Below, one piece after another: positions 48,201 to 63,200 of a DNA stretch of 64,000 bases. Location of the stretch: positions 27,020,485-27,084,484 of the forward strand of contig NC_134027.1 in the NCBI RefSeq assembly GCF_964204645.1, given 5' to 3'. This stretch comes from Tubulanus polymorphus (taxonomy: Eukaryota > Nemertea > Palaeonemertea > Tubulaniformes > Tubulanidae). Numbering within the stretch: position 1 is the first letter of the stretch; each line of letters starts with the position of its first letter. Position numbers and translations under genes: made by a program. The notes beneath the pieces were generated by a model. That model saw only the letters and a list, made by a program, of their open reading frames with translations. It did no database searches and was not told the DNA's origin.

Positions 48201-51200
48201 CATTTGGCATGATTTGGCGCAGTAAGTGCCCCTGAAAACCACAAGTTCGATGTGAAGAGCCTTTTTTTGCCGTGATTTGACATAGAAAGTGCCCTCCCCC
48301 ATAATAGTGAGCGCCCTTATACAATTCGGAACCCCATCGAGATAGACCCCCTCCTGGATCAGATTATAACTGATAGATATTTGTTGATAGTTATTTTCGA
48401 TACAATCTTTACGTCGGATTATTACCTCAGCTCTCACCATTAATTGTATAATGCAACATTTTTCACTAAATGCCCTTTTCCCCATTTATGGATACTGCTA
48501 GTAAACTCCATTACGGATCTCCCCCTCGTTGTCCATTAAGGAATTGCGAAAGCATTTGATGTATTATATTTGAATGTAGTTGTCAGATTTATGAAGATCA
48601 ATGTCTGTTGTGTATGTAATGTCGGTTATTAATGATAATGTAAGCGTATTCAGAGTTCGGATCGTAGATCTGTCAGTTTACCAGAAATCTCATGATTTAT
48701 CAGATATTTATTGAGTAGGAAACATGTGGTAAACCTGGTAACAATCCGACCGACCAACCGTCCGACCGACTGTCCGACAAAATGAATGTGAAGTTAAATT
48801 AGAGAGAGAGAGAGTTGTGTGCGATGAGTTCGGATGATGAATACTTTATGAATTATTGTGTAAGCATCGTTTATCAAGGGAACATTCGTCATTATGTGAG
48901 ATTAGATATAAATTGTCATGTTGCCGATGCAGGTAATGGTTTAGATTTATTCGGTATCTGCTGCTGCTACTGCTGCTACTAGAGTACCTGTTATATAATA
49001 CAAGATGTCTACGATGTAGCTGAGTCCTAAACACTGATAAGACTGTGTAGGTGCTGACACAGATTGACGATTGCACCTGAACTTATGATGTCATGAATCC
49101 AGGTCTACACGAAATTGTTTCTGAACTTATGATGTCATGAATCCAGGTCTACACGAAATTGTTTCTGAACTTATGATGTCATGAATCCAGGTCTACACGA
49201 AATTGTTTCTGAACTTATGATGTCATGAATCCAGGTCTACACGAAATTGTGTCTGAACTTATGATGTCATGAATCCAGGTCTACACGAAATTGTGTCTGA
49301 ACTTATGATGTCATGAATCCAGGTCTACACGAAATTGTTTCTGAACTTATGATGTCATGAATCCAGGTCTACACGAAATTGTGTCTGAACTTATGATGTC
49401 ATGAATCCAGGTCTACACGAAATTGTTTCTGAACTTATGATGTCATGAATCCAGGTCTACACGAAATTGTGTCTGAACTTATGATGTCATGAATCTAGGT
49501 CTACACGAAATTTTGTCTGAACTTATGATGTCATGAATCCAGGTCTACACGAAATTGTGTGTATTTTCATATTGTTTATATCAGGTGACCACCTCTGGTC
49601 AATAACAACATAACCCTAGGTTTGGCCTGGCTAGGGTTAGTAAACAACAGTAACCCTAGGTTTGGCCTGGCTAGGGTTAGTAAACAATAGTTATCCTAGG
49701 TTTGGCCTGGCTAGGCTTAGTAAACAACATAACCCTAGGTTTGGCCTGGCTAGGGTTAGTAAACAATAGTTATCCTAGGTTTGGCCTGGCTAGGGTTAGT
49801 AAACAATAGTTATCCTAGGTTTGGCCTGGCTAGGCTTAGTAAACAATAGTTATCCTAGGTTTGGCCTGTGAATTTGCATATAAGGTGACCAGCTGTAGAC
49901 CAATCAGAATGCTATGGTTATTCAGCCCTTGCCACTTGGCCTGTTTATTTACTTCAGATGACCTATACATTTTGACTATAAGAATGATATTAATGACAAA
50001 CAAACATGCAATTTGACAGCAGTATCGATGAAGCCTGCCTGCGCTGCACGCTGCTCGCTGGTCTCATGGTTGAATTCCTCTAGTCTAAGGGCTACTTATG
50101 ATTAATGTTCTAATTACATTGTCCAATGTTGACTCACAGTCAACTGATTCTAATTGAATGAAAATTGGTCCACTCTACATCATCAATTACTTTAGATGTT
50201 TGTATAAACAAATTGGCATAAAACTGATGAATTCATTTCATTAGCGCGGAGAATTTAGTGTCAATAGTCGTAGTGTTTATTCAGGAACAGCAAGTACCGG
50301 TCCCTAGAGTTCACTACACATTACTAATATGATTACACTGTTTCCTGGATAAAGGAAATATTTGATAAAACATGTTTAAACTGATCTTCAGTTTCTACAT
50401 ATTCTCATCATATCATTCTCTGTCTTATTCTCATCTCTCCCTCTTTCCCACTCACTCTCTCTCCATCTCCAGTCTCTCCCTCACTCCCTCCCCTCACTAA
50501 ATCTCTCTCCATCTCCCTCTCTCGCCATCTCCATCTCCCTCTCTCTCTCCCTCTCTCTCTCTCTCTCCTCTCCCTATCTTCCTCTCTCTCTCTCCCTTGG
50601 CTCTGGTTGCATGAATAAATTTAGTTTTAAAATTGGTTTTAATGCAGATATAGATGAAAGCTATGAATTTTATGACATTATCCTCGTGCACCGACTCTCA
50701 GGTTTGATTACAGCGTAATTATTCGCTATTGTGATGTCTGGTTGTTTGAAGTATTTCAGGCTTTGATCATCTCTGTAGCCTCCGGGAATTGCAGCTTATA
50801 CACCATATATATATAAATACATCTTGAAAGTACTGAAAACAGTTTCACGTGATTTTACTCGAAACTTTCATGAAAACAGTATATTAAGTACTATGAATGT
50901 AAGTTTAGATTTTATTTGGAATTGTGAGGTTTCGTTACAGTAAGGTCATAATTTCTTAACAAAATCAGTTAAACCTGTTTTATGCCTGGCTAACAAATTG
51001 TCCTTTATTCATAAATTCTTGTTCAAATCCACCAGTGTCCAGTGCAGGGTTGTGACTAGTCATACAAATTACTACTAACTACTAATATGGCCTTTCACTG
51101 GTCTTTCACTGGATTTGTATTGAGTTGCCAAGAACCAACATAGTCTTAGGCTGGTCTCAGATCTAAGTGTCTATAACAGGGCTGTGATATTAATTCATTC

Positions 51201-54200
51201 TGGGCCGTTTATTTGTGTTTATCCCAGTGGTCATTATTCTATAGAATTGTTCAATAACACACGATCAATGATTGCATTCAAATACTAAATAAATAATTCA
51301 TTAGAATTTCAACTCAGAGTGTTAAAATGGAAGTTGAATTCAGATCGATGTTTATAAGAAGAGGTTAATTAGTAATTGAAAACGTGGTTTGTTCTCGTAA
51401 GCTCGGGATGCAAATGAGATAAGAACTATTGAATAAAACCTGACGACTTCTAAACATCGATAACATTCTCATATTTATTTTCATTTTTCATTAATGAGAA
51501 AATCTGATCTATACAAATTGAAGAAACGGTGTCGGTTTGCGCGAAGGATCAGCGGTTCTCTATAAATTATTTGTTTTTATAATCGAGGTTTGATTCTTGT
51601 GTCGTGTTTACGAACAATAGAAGTCATAATTAGAAGCTTTATTTATCGCTGAATCGCGATGAAAATGTCAATGAATTTCTATGATTTAATTGTGAGTTTT
51701 TGTTACTCGTAACAAACGTTTGAATGAAGAAACTAAGATGACCGACGCGACGATGCGATGATTATATTCTTCATCGATATTTGATAGAGTTTCCACTTAT
51801 TTAAATCACTGAGTCATCGACGATATTCTCATTCTCAATTACTGCAACGATTCACTAAGATTGTGATACTCTTCCTCGACCAGCTGAGCGCCACCGAGGA
51901 CAGTTTCAGCGGGTTTAAGGTTTCCCCCCTCTACCCCGCTGAGCGCCACTGAGGACAGTTTTAGCAGGTTTAAGGTTTCCCCCTCTACCCCGCTGAGCAC
52001 CACTGAGGACAGTTTTAGCAGGTTTAAGGTTTTCCCCCTCTACCCCGCTGAGCGCCACTGAGGACAGTTTTAGCAGGTTCAAGGTTTTCCCCCTCTACCC
52101 CGCTGAGCGCCACTGAGGACAGTTTTAGCAGGTTCAAGTTCAAGGTTTTCCCCCTCTACCCCGCTGAGCGCCACCAAGGACAGTTTCAGCAGGTTTAAGG
52201 TTTTCCCCCCTCTACCCCGCTGAGCGCCACTGAGGACAGTTTTAGCAGGTTTAAGGTTTCCCCCCTCTACCCCGCTGAGCGCCACTGAGGACAGTTTTAG
52301 CAGGTTTAAGGTTTCCCCCTCTACCCCACTGAGCGCCACTGAGGACAGTTTTAGCAGGTTTAAGGTTTCCCCCTCTACCCTGCTGAGCACCACTGAGGAC
52401 AGTTTTAGCAGGTTTAAGGTTTTCCCCCTCTACCCCGCTGAGCACCACTGAGGACAGTTTTAGCAGGTTTAAGGTTTCCCCCCTCTACCCCGCTGAGCGC
52501 CACTGAGGACAGTTTTAGCAGGTTTAAGGTTTCCCCCTCTACCCCACTGAGCGCCACTGAGGACAGTTTTAGCAGGTTTAAGGTTTCCCCCCTCTACCCC
52601 ACTGAGCGCCACTGAGGACAGTTTTAGCAGGTTTAAGGTTTCCCCCTCTACCCTGCTGAGCACCACTGAGGACAGTTTTAGCAGGTTCAAGGTTTTCCCC
52701 CTCTACCCCGCTGAGCACCACTGAGGACAGTTTTAGCGGGTTTAAGGTTTTCCCCCTCTACCCCGCTGAGCACCACTGAGGACAGTTTTAGCGGGTTTTA
52801 GGTTTTCCCCCTCTACCCCGCTGAGCGCCACTGAGGACAGTTTCAGCGGGTTTAAGGTTTCCCCCTCTACCCCGCTGAGCACCACTGAGGACAGTTTCAG
52901 CGGGTTTAAGGTTTCCCCCTCTACCCCGCTGAGCACCACTGAGGACAGTTTCAGCGGGTTTAAGGTTTCCCCCCTCTACCCCGTTGAGCACCACTGAGGA
53001 CAGTTTCAGCAGGTCATCAACATTTTTGGGGCATTCCGGAATCTATAGGGGCGAGGTGGACCCGGTGGACTCCCCTCGAATCAGGGTTTGGATATAGACC
53101 AGAGAACTGCTGCCTCTGGGATCGGAGCCGATGAAGGACCTGTGACCGATCACTGGGCCACTACGTCAGCCTTGTGCATTGTTTATCTTCATTGAACACA
53201 TGGTTTTAATCGAGTACCTGAATGTATCTCGTATTCAACGGATCAACTTATTATAACAGCACATGTTAATAGCATCATCGGTATCATTGTTACCGGTTTC
53301 GATTGTTTGTTTCAATTTTCAACAGTTCCATCGTGATAGGATACCTACCGACCGACCATCCACGGCTATCGCCATCGCCGTGATGAAAAAAAAGAAACTT
53401 TATGCTCTAATCTGCACATGGTGTATAAAGACTAACATTATAGTAAATCAACTTTTATAGCTCACGTTTACCCCTTAACGCCATATGTCTTCTGCATTGT
53501 ATAAAAAATGCCATAAGTTTTTTGATTAGGATCTGTTCGGTGCAGCTATCTGTGTCTGTTTTACTCTAATGTTTGTTTAAGTTACGGTGTATCACACAAT
53601 GATTTACTAAATTGACACAACTCATGATTATGCATCGTAATTATCCGACATTCGTTTGTTTGTGCGCTGTAAATTTTTCGATGAAAATGCAAAAAAGTCA
53701 TGACAATTTAACGATATGAGGTTTAGTTATTGCATTATGAATGGTTCATTGTACGCGATGTACATTAACAATCAGTGAATTTATCTCGTGACTCCGCATC
53801 ATTATCATTATGTTCATCGTAATTGATCTGAGCACCTGCATAGTACGAATACCAGCCGGTTTATACTACTGGGGCTTATGGGGTTTATAGTGTGGGGTTT
53901 GTGGGGTTTATAGTGTGGGGTTTGTGGGGTTTATAGTGTGGGGTTCATAGTGTGGGGTTTGTGGGGTTTATAGTGTGGGGTTAATAGTGTTAAGGTTTGT
54001 GGGATTTATAGTGTGGGGTTAATATTGTTGGGGTTTATAGTGTGGGGTTTATAGTGTGGGGTTTATAGTGTGGGGTTTGTGGTATTTGTAGTGTTGGAGT
54101 TTGTGGGGTTTACAGTGTGGGGTTTTTGGGGTTTATAGTGTGGGGTTTGTGGGGTTTATAGTGTGGGGTTTTGACTTGTATTTGTCTTGTTGCGATATGG

Positions 54201-57200
54201 ATTTATAATTTGATTTATGATCATTTACCGCCGTTGTTCGAAATTGAAAACTTTCTAATTCCCGGGATTTATATCATTATACTAATTAGATTAAACCTTT
54301 AAATGCGAAACATGATTTATTGAAATATTATTGAGATGGATTTATGAATGTAAATCCTACAATCAATCAAATGGCTGTCTGGAATTTCCCTGTGGACAAT
54401 GAAGTAAATGAATGCAGTAGTTTGTGATGCAGTTTGTATCATGTGTTTATATCATATGAATGACCCTCATGCGTCATGTATAAACAGCTCTTCTGAATTA
54501 TGATATTTTCACGTTTTATCATATCATTTATTTTCTCACTTTTTCTCACGAAATGAATATTGATATATGTATTTAGTTTGTTTGCACCAGATCTCGAGCC
54601 GCACATTCTAAAACCCTTTAACCGAACATGCTTGAAGCTTGATGTAGTTTTCTTATTGTTATTTTTTTACAGGGTATTTTTAACGATTTGGGTCTTGAAT
54701 CAAGTCGTAGAACATCATCTTTCATGGCTGGGGAGGTATGTACATACACTACGCGACACTAGAGAACGTTTATTTGCTAGTTGGATTTTCAACTCGAAAA
54801 CTCAATTCACACATCCAACTATCAGATAAATGATTGCCTGATTTGGTTGAAGGTGTTGAGGATCGGGGCACTGTTTCACGTGTTATTATTATCTTTCTCT
54901 AATAAATGCACACTCGCCTGTTCTATATATTATGATTCATAGGATGTAATATACAGCAGAGAGTATCCTTGACTCGCTGCTGTCATTTACGCAGATGATC
55001 ATTACTACAACCATTTCTGTTGATCTTTGACATTTTTGTCGCTTTAATCACCTCGTATAAGATCATACAACATCATAAATCTCCATTTACTTAAACATGA
55101 AAAATGCAGTTTTTGATAATTTTATGTGTAAAATCTCCTGTTTTGAGTCTTACGTCTCCATGCAGCTGCTGCTGCTGCTGCTGCTGCTGTTCACTGATTG
55201 ATTTATTTTTATACAGAGCTTTGATGGAATTACATTTATTACAACACTTTTGATGTTGCTTAATTAACCGGTAAATGTCCATGACAATATGAAAGGAGAT
55301 TGTTATTTCGTGGAAAAATTGGATCAATTTCAGCAAATTAATTTTTCCGTTTTTGCCTCGGTTTTGCCTCGGGGATTTTACCTGTTAATACACGATCGCA
55401 ATAAACGAACCTTTTGTAGATGAAAAATTATGGATGAATTTTTCATCGTATTTCATTATTTTCACCGAGTTCGATCTTCATGCGATGATTTTTGTACGTT
55501 CTGTTAATTCGATTAAAAAGTTCTCGAATCGAAATCGAAACTCGAGGAAACTTTAGATAATATTTTAATGATATTTATCGAATGCTCCGAGAGTGAATAT
55601 CGTCTCGGCCTTTGTTAATACGCAGATGTTCGAAACGCTCGTTGTCAGTAGCAACCAACTTAGATAATTCGCGATTAGCCAGATGTTCGGAATATAATGG
55701 GTTAATGGACGGATATTTTATGTATTCATTTTTTTTTCCCATTAATGAAAATGAAATATGAGAAATCGATAGGTAACAAAAATGTTGCTTTACTAAGCAT
55801 AAGTTATGAATGTAGGAACTAAAGCGTGGAACCGAACTGAGAACCAATAGTCATTGAGCACATAGGAGTTAGTTGTCATCTTACACGCGTCGTCGTTTCG
55901 ACGACGTATACCGTCGACCTTTTCTCATTCGCGGTTTTTCATATTCGACAAAAACAACAACGGAATTGTTGGAATTTGTAGCCGAACAGAAACCAACAAC
56001 TGCTGCCGCTACGAAACACGATTCGTTTGTTGTATCATCTACAGATTTATAATAATTAGTTGTCTGTGGATGAAATGAGCGTTACAGCAGTCGTCTACTC
56101 TACTGTACGGATATACAGAATGTCAGTATTAATTGCTGATTGTTTTATGTATATTTGATCTCAGCGGATTCTAACGTACGTCGATGATGATTTGAAACTG
56201 AATGAATCTCGGATTCTTTTTCAACCGGGTGTTTAATCTGATGCATTGTTTAGAACTGCAAACGACTGTTCTGCGACTGTTCTGCTATTTACGCGTAAAT
56301 GACTACTGTTCTGCGATTGATTATTAACGAAATTTATTTCAATAACAATTTGATTATTCGACATATGCCGATGACGAACGTGGTATATCTACGATACTCG
56401 TGATATATAATAACACTGTAATACACCGCGTATATGTGTTCTTGTACATAGCTGGATTAGATACGTTTTTAGAGCGAGCACGTATATAAAAACCGGTGTA
56501 CTTATCTTCATATATTTAGTCTGACCTTGAATGTGTTTTCGAGAGGTTATCAGTAAGATCAATAATTATGGCCCCTCGTCGTAAAAGAAAACGAAAGATT
56601 GTCAAAAAACCTTCAACAGCCGCAGCAGCAGCAGCAGCTGCAGCAGTAGCAGGGGTGGATAGTACCAGTGGATACAGCACTGAGGCAGTGGATAGTACTT
56701 GTGGATATACTGCTGAGTTAGTGGATGGTACGGGTGGAAATACTGGTGGAAACAGTACTGAGACTGTGGATAGCACAGGTGGAAATACCACTGAGACATT
56801 GGATAGTACTGGTGGAAACAGTGCTGAGACAGTGGATAGTACATGTGGAAATACTACTGGGTTAGTGGATAGTGTTGGTAGAAACAGTGCTGAGATAGTG
56901 GCTAGTGCTGGTGGAAACAGCGCTGAGACAGTGGATAGTACTGGTGGAAACATTGCTGAGATAGTAGATAGTACTGGTGGAAACATTGCTGAGATAGTGG
57001 ATAGTACTGGTGGAAATATTGTTGAGATAGTGGATAGTACTGGTGGAAACATTTCTGTACCTGGTGGAAATACTGAGACAGCGGATAGTGCTGGTGGAAA
57101 TACCACTGAGACAGTGGATAATACTGGTGGAATTACCAATGAGACAGTGGATATAAGTGTGGAATCTAATGGTCCACATGATAAACCAGAGTTAGAGCAG

Positions 57201-60200
57201 TTTAGGCCGACGACCAGTACTGATAAAACTGATATATCTATTAACAATACACAACTGTATCATATCAACAATGAATACAGTGAATTAAACTTACGCAAAC
57301 ATTCCATGAATAACGAAACGATCTGCGAAATATCAGAATCTGCCGAAACACAAACGAAATTAACCGAATTTGAAAGTTCGGAAAGGAACTATCGCGCGAG
57401 GGACGAGGTCTGTTGTCGGAACGCGACTGATTCTAAAAATACCGATAACATACTTCAAAATCTTAACATCCTCGCGTTGAATGATTCAGGTTTAATTCCT
57501 GCGAGGAATACTGGATCAAACGACGATTCGAACTCGAACGAGATATTCATGCGTTCTACAAACTTAGATTTAGCCGATGGTAACATTAAATTACTGATAT
57601 CTGTAATGAAAACATCAGAAGACGATTCATCTTCGTCGAATCATCATCAATCTATGGCGAGATGTAAAACTAATCCTGACAAAATAATCAACTCACAAAA
57701 TGCGATTAATAAAACTGAAGTGAATTGTATCGAACGCGGAGATGATAAAATAGCCGTAGGCGAAACATTGAGTAAGAGCTATAATAAAATAAAGCAACAT
57801 TTCCCTCAGGTAATTGATAATCATCGTGATGATACTTATCTCTTTTTATTGTTTGCAGTTTATAGGTTTTTTATACGTGTATAAAACAATCAAATCCATC
57901 ATTGAAATTTTAGACGGCATTTTTTTAGTTCGTTCAGCGATGTGTGATAAGTGTATTTGAATATTGGTTGAAAACTAGGATTTTTATCATCGGGATTCAT
58001 ATTAACAACTCGCATTCATAAATCACATCAATTATGCTTAATGTCAGTTTGAAGTATATATTGTGTTTCTCAAGGAGATGTTTAGTTGAATTGATAGAAC
58101 CTATTCCCGAGCTAGAGCTAATGAGCCATCCCCGAACTAGAGCTACCTGGGTGATAGCCATCCCCGAACTAGAGCTACCTGGGTGATAGCCATCCCCGAA
58201 CTAGAGCTACCTGGAGTATAGCCATCCCCAAACTAGAGCTACCTGGGTTATAGCCACTGCGGACTAGAGCTACCCCAGTTAATATAGTCATCCCGGACTA
58301 AAGCTACCCCGGGTTATAGCCATCCCAGACTAAAGCTACCCGGGTTATAGCCATCCCGGACTAAAGCTACCCGGGTTATAGCCATCCCGGACTAAAGCTA
58401 CCCGGGTTATAGCCATCCCGGACTAAAGCTACCCTGGTTATAGTCATCCCGGACTAAAGCTACCCGGGTTATAGCCATCCCGGACTAAAGCTAGCCCGGG
58501 ATATAGTCCTCCATGTTTAAGTAGTTATAGTTATATATGTTTTATTTTGTATTGTTTCAGACGTTTCACGCACCAAGTTTCGGAGATGAAGAATTTCAGA
58601 TTCCTCTCATTTTACCCGAAGACAATCTATCATCGTTTTCACAAGGTTCATCAGTTGCGCCCCCTGTGAGCGATTCGTCGAGTTACGCCGCGACATGTCA
58701 GATGTTGGATTCGTCGTCGTCGTCGTACTCGGAATCGCGCATGAATCACGACGATATTCAACCAAAATTTCCACCACAAAATATCGATATTCCGGATATA
58801 ACGGAAACGAACTATAATCAGAATCAGAGCGTTACGAATACGGTCGGTACATCGACGTATTTACCGATGGACCAATCACTGAACTCGATACAGAACGTGA
58901 CATCACCACCGGGTAGTAATCAAACATCACCCGTTAGAGCAGCAGAAAGTGGTAGCAGCGATAGTGATGACTTACCCTTATCACGGGTATGTATACCTCA
59001 TATCATACCTTCAACCCCAACTCGATTCCACCCTCACTAGATTCCACCCTAGATTCCACCCCCACTCGATTCTATCCCCTGTTCTGCTATTCTGGATTCC
59101 AATTCACTAGGATCTAGAAAAATTTGATAAGGGGGCGCTCTTTGAGTAAAAAGAGATCTATAGTCACAGGAACCCACGAAGCAGGAGGTCTGGAATGTCC
59201 TCCTCCAGAAAATTTGGAAAAATAGATTCTTTTAGATGGCATTCAAAATAATTATTTTAAAAAAAATGAATTCTTTTCTTCCAAATCTTCTGGAGGATGA
59301 CACCCCAGACCGCGATGTGGTTTTTCAACAACACTCAATTGAAAAAAGGGGGACACACGCCCTGCTGCGCCCCCTGGTTTCAAGGATAGATAAATCATTG
59401 AAGTGAACGCAGTGCAACCTCGTTATAACAAACTCAGATACAACTCTTCATCAGATATAACAGAAATAAGTAAAACAATTTCACTAATTTCATACTGGAT
59501 ATAACAAACTATCGGTTTTAACGAACAGATTTTCTGGTCTCATGTTGTTCGCTGTAACGAGGTTGCGCACTGTATAGATAGGAGTGATGGGCGTGAGTTT
59601 AATTTGATCGTTCAAACAATAATCAACTGAACAACTGAACCTGTATATGAACAGTACTTGTAGAAATTCAATATACACTAGTTACTGGTTCATGTTTTAC
59701 TAAATCATCGAACAATAACATTTCAGATAAAAGACCTTCGTATCTTAGCAACCGTATTCGTTTATTGTCAGTTATAACAATGTAACTCGGTCACCGCTCG
59801 CGTTCGATACAATTATTAATTATCGGAGCGCTTGAATTTTTTGACATGAATATCAAATGGTTCGTTCGTAATAAACTCTTTTGTTGCGGAAACAATTCAA
59901 AATATCATTTGCCTCCGATAGAAATATCGATCGTGATAATAATAGTAATAATAATCATAATAATGAGTAGTGTTTGATATTTCATGTTTGATCACGATCT
60001 GTTCTATTCAACGGTTCGCACACGTATCTGAATGTAAAGTTCATGCGTAGATTAATAATTGAATAATTCTGTCAGATTCATGAATCATGAAGTTTTATTC
60101 ATTTCGTTGTATTATTAGTTGGCGACTGGTTTGAAGAAAGCTCCGGCTGCAGTCGGCAGAAAACCGAAAGTTGCTCCGAAAAAACGAAAAAAGAAAAAGG

Positions 60201-63200
60201 ATCCGAATGAACCTCAAAAGTAAATCTTCGAATTGATACCGACAACACCAGATGGCGCAACAAAACACTGGGTTACTCGTGGTGAAAATCAGTTCATTTT
60301 CAATGAAATTTGAACATTATTTTTTAGTTTCCAAATCTGGAAATTATCAAACGAGTCATCGGATTGATATACGATTCCCTTTCTCTCTCATTATATGGTA
60401 TTGATTTCACTGAAAATTGATTTATTAATCAGAAAATTTGACTCGAAGTTTATTGAAATGTAGAAGAAATTGAAGCGCAGTAACCCAGTGCCACTAGCGA
60501 CACCTGGGGGATTATCGCTGAATCCTCGCTTCCCTCAGTAGCCTTGCCGGTATCCCATTGATGAGAAGTTTGACGAGAAATTTGTCAAAATGAATAAAAT
60601 CTGATTTAATTTTATGTATATATTTCAGACCGGTTTCCGCGTACGCGCTGTTCTTCAGAGACACACAGGCCGCGATTAAAGGTCAAAATCCGAACGCTAC
60701 GTTCGGGGAAGTTTCTAAAATTGTAGCTTCAATGTGGGACAGTTTGGCCCCCGATAGTAAAGAGGTAATTCATCTATAGTCATATAACTTAGAATAACAA
60801 TCCTATCACGATTAATGAAATATCTTATTTGTTTTGTAACAGTTTCTAAATCACATCAAATGTCACGATGTAAAATTCCGAAACTATTGTACCACATTTT
60901 TAATTTCATCAGTCTTCACGCTGTCATCTTATTTCTAAATTAAATCGTGTAATTTCATCGTATTTCAGAACTATAAGAGGAGAACTGAAACGGCTAAGAA
61001 AGAATATCTACAGAAATTGGCAGCTTATAGGGCAAGTTTAATCTCTAAGGTCAGTGACAATGTTCTGTGTTGTCACAGTGTCTGCATTTAAAACTCTATT
61101 ACTGCTTGTGCTTGTGGTGGAAATGGGTTCTTTAAATTCTGATTCAATGTATCGGTTCATTCAACAGAAGTGTTGCCTTTACACGAAGCTGATTGTCTCT
61201 GATTATCAATTACAGTGATTCACATATGACTACTCGGTCCATTGTGTATAGCTCCTCATAGGGGCCGATCCACGGACCACCATCGAGGGTAGCACAACTT
61301 ATGATAAAAAGGGCATTCTAAAATATTGAAAATCTGCTTTTTGGTGCAATTTCCAAGCGATTAAAGTCCTGACACAAAGTGCTTTCTAGCAAATTAACGA
61401 CATCGAGATGTAGTTTCCAGGGGCGGGCGTAGGAAAACCCTGTTAGCCTAACCGTGGTTAGTGGCTTATCCGTGGTTAGGCTAACTAGATTGAAATAAGA
61501 GGCCGCACGAAGACAATAGGTACCTAACAGCGTTTTCCTGCGCCCGCCCCAGGCAATAAAGACAAAATCTTGAAGAATCATGTATTTTTGTTTGCAATTA
61601 TCTACCTCGTCTTGTAAATGTGCCATTTTCTACTTTGGGAAAAAATGAAAAAAAAGGCACGAGATTTTCACGACGGTAGCACGTGCCACAGATCTGAATC
61701 CGCGCCTGCCTCTCGTTTAATGAGTTTGTATTTTCTGTTATTACAGCAGTCGCCTTTAGACGTATTAGAGAAACCAGCTGCGAAACCGGTTCAAATAACA
61801 AACACGTTGAGTACGAAGACTTATCCACTACGTAGCAGTCAACGAGCCGTTACTAATAATGATATGTCTCCAGTTCATTCTTCTTCATCTTCATCTCCTG
61901 CCCAGAGTTTATCACCTATTCATATGTCACCGACTCAACCTGAATTATCGCCTAAACTAAACAATGTAAGTTTTCAAGTTGCAAGGAATGGTATAACCGA
62001 TATTTCTATACAAATCTATCTGATATTACTATATGAAATAGAACCTCGTAACAATGAACTTCAGGACACCAGAAAATCTGTTCACTAAAACCGATAGTTC
62101 TATACACGGTGGTACCTTGTTACAACGAACTTCAGTAGTCCAATAAATCTGTAGGTATTAACTGATATTACTATATGAAATAGAACCTCGTTACAACGAA
62201 CTTCAGGACACCAGAAAATCTGTTCGTTATAACCGATATATAAAATACATAAAGAGAACTCTTTATGTATTTTTGCCGATATACATAACAAACGCAGTTA
62301 AAATCTATTCATTCTAATTGATAGTTAGTCGTGCCTGATCTTCCTAACGTTCTATTATGATTTATAATTTCAGGATTACCACGGAAATCACGTACACGAC
62401 AGTCCCGATCATACCGGACGACCTCATAATTTATGTACACGTAATGGTTGTCAGAATATAGCAGTTGGTAATACAGGATGGGATAATGAATACTGTAGCA
62501 ATGATTGTGTAGTTACGCATTGCAGGTGAGATATACTTTATTCACACCACACTAAACTCATTGTTTAAACAGGTGTAGGTCGACTTGTAATTGGTTGCAA
62601 TGTGACACAATTGGTTACGAATGGCAACATAGGTTGACTGCAACGTGATCATCAGCAACAATGTGCAACTAGTCTCTCAGTTGCAAGAGTAGCTTCGCAA
62701 AAAGAATAACATGTAGTTATTTTGCAAGACCATGTAGATTGATGGATATTTGCGATCCACGCTGACAGTCACAGTGAATCACATTGCAACAAGTCTGTGG
62801 CAGTTACAAGACCGACCGACCCTCACCTTTAGTAGTCATTCTTAAAACATACACGAAACTTTGCTAATTTTTGCATACCGGGAAAGTGGCTAATTTTGTA
62901 GCTCTTTTTCCTTTGAATACCTGTACTTTATGAATAACCAGGGTGGCTACTTAATCTGGTAATCAAAGAAAAGTGTGGGAATTTTCTTTTCCTGGGCCAT
63001 GGAAATTTGTTGAGATTGCCAGATCGAAGTCAAAGTTCTTGGATTCTGAGCAGATCTCGTCAGGGAAAACAAATCACATGTCAGGGAATAGCTGGGGAAT
63101 TGTTCACCCTGAAGACCTGTTACATGATATTAAACACTGTGTATTTGATATAGTTTGCGTGTGGTTTATTACAGAGATGTATTTACTGCGTGGGTCGTAT

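Noticed and set aside
52079-52994. Minus-strand frames with LSGVEGE/LLKLSS repeats
   Set aside because: They are translations of the 54-56 bp minisatellite that jump frame between units; no initiation or splice context.
53080-53170. Possible tRNA-like sequence on - (GGCCCAGTGATCGG ... GGCTCCGATCCC)
   Set aside because: The A/B box match is weak and no cloverleaf forms; at most an old SINE fragment.
56516-57247. 243-aa minus-strand frame (Val/Pro/Leu repeats)
   Set aside because: It is the antisense shadow of the 33-bp in-frame repeat in the TOX alternative exon.
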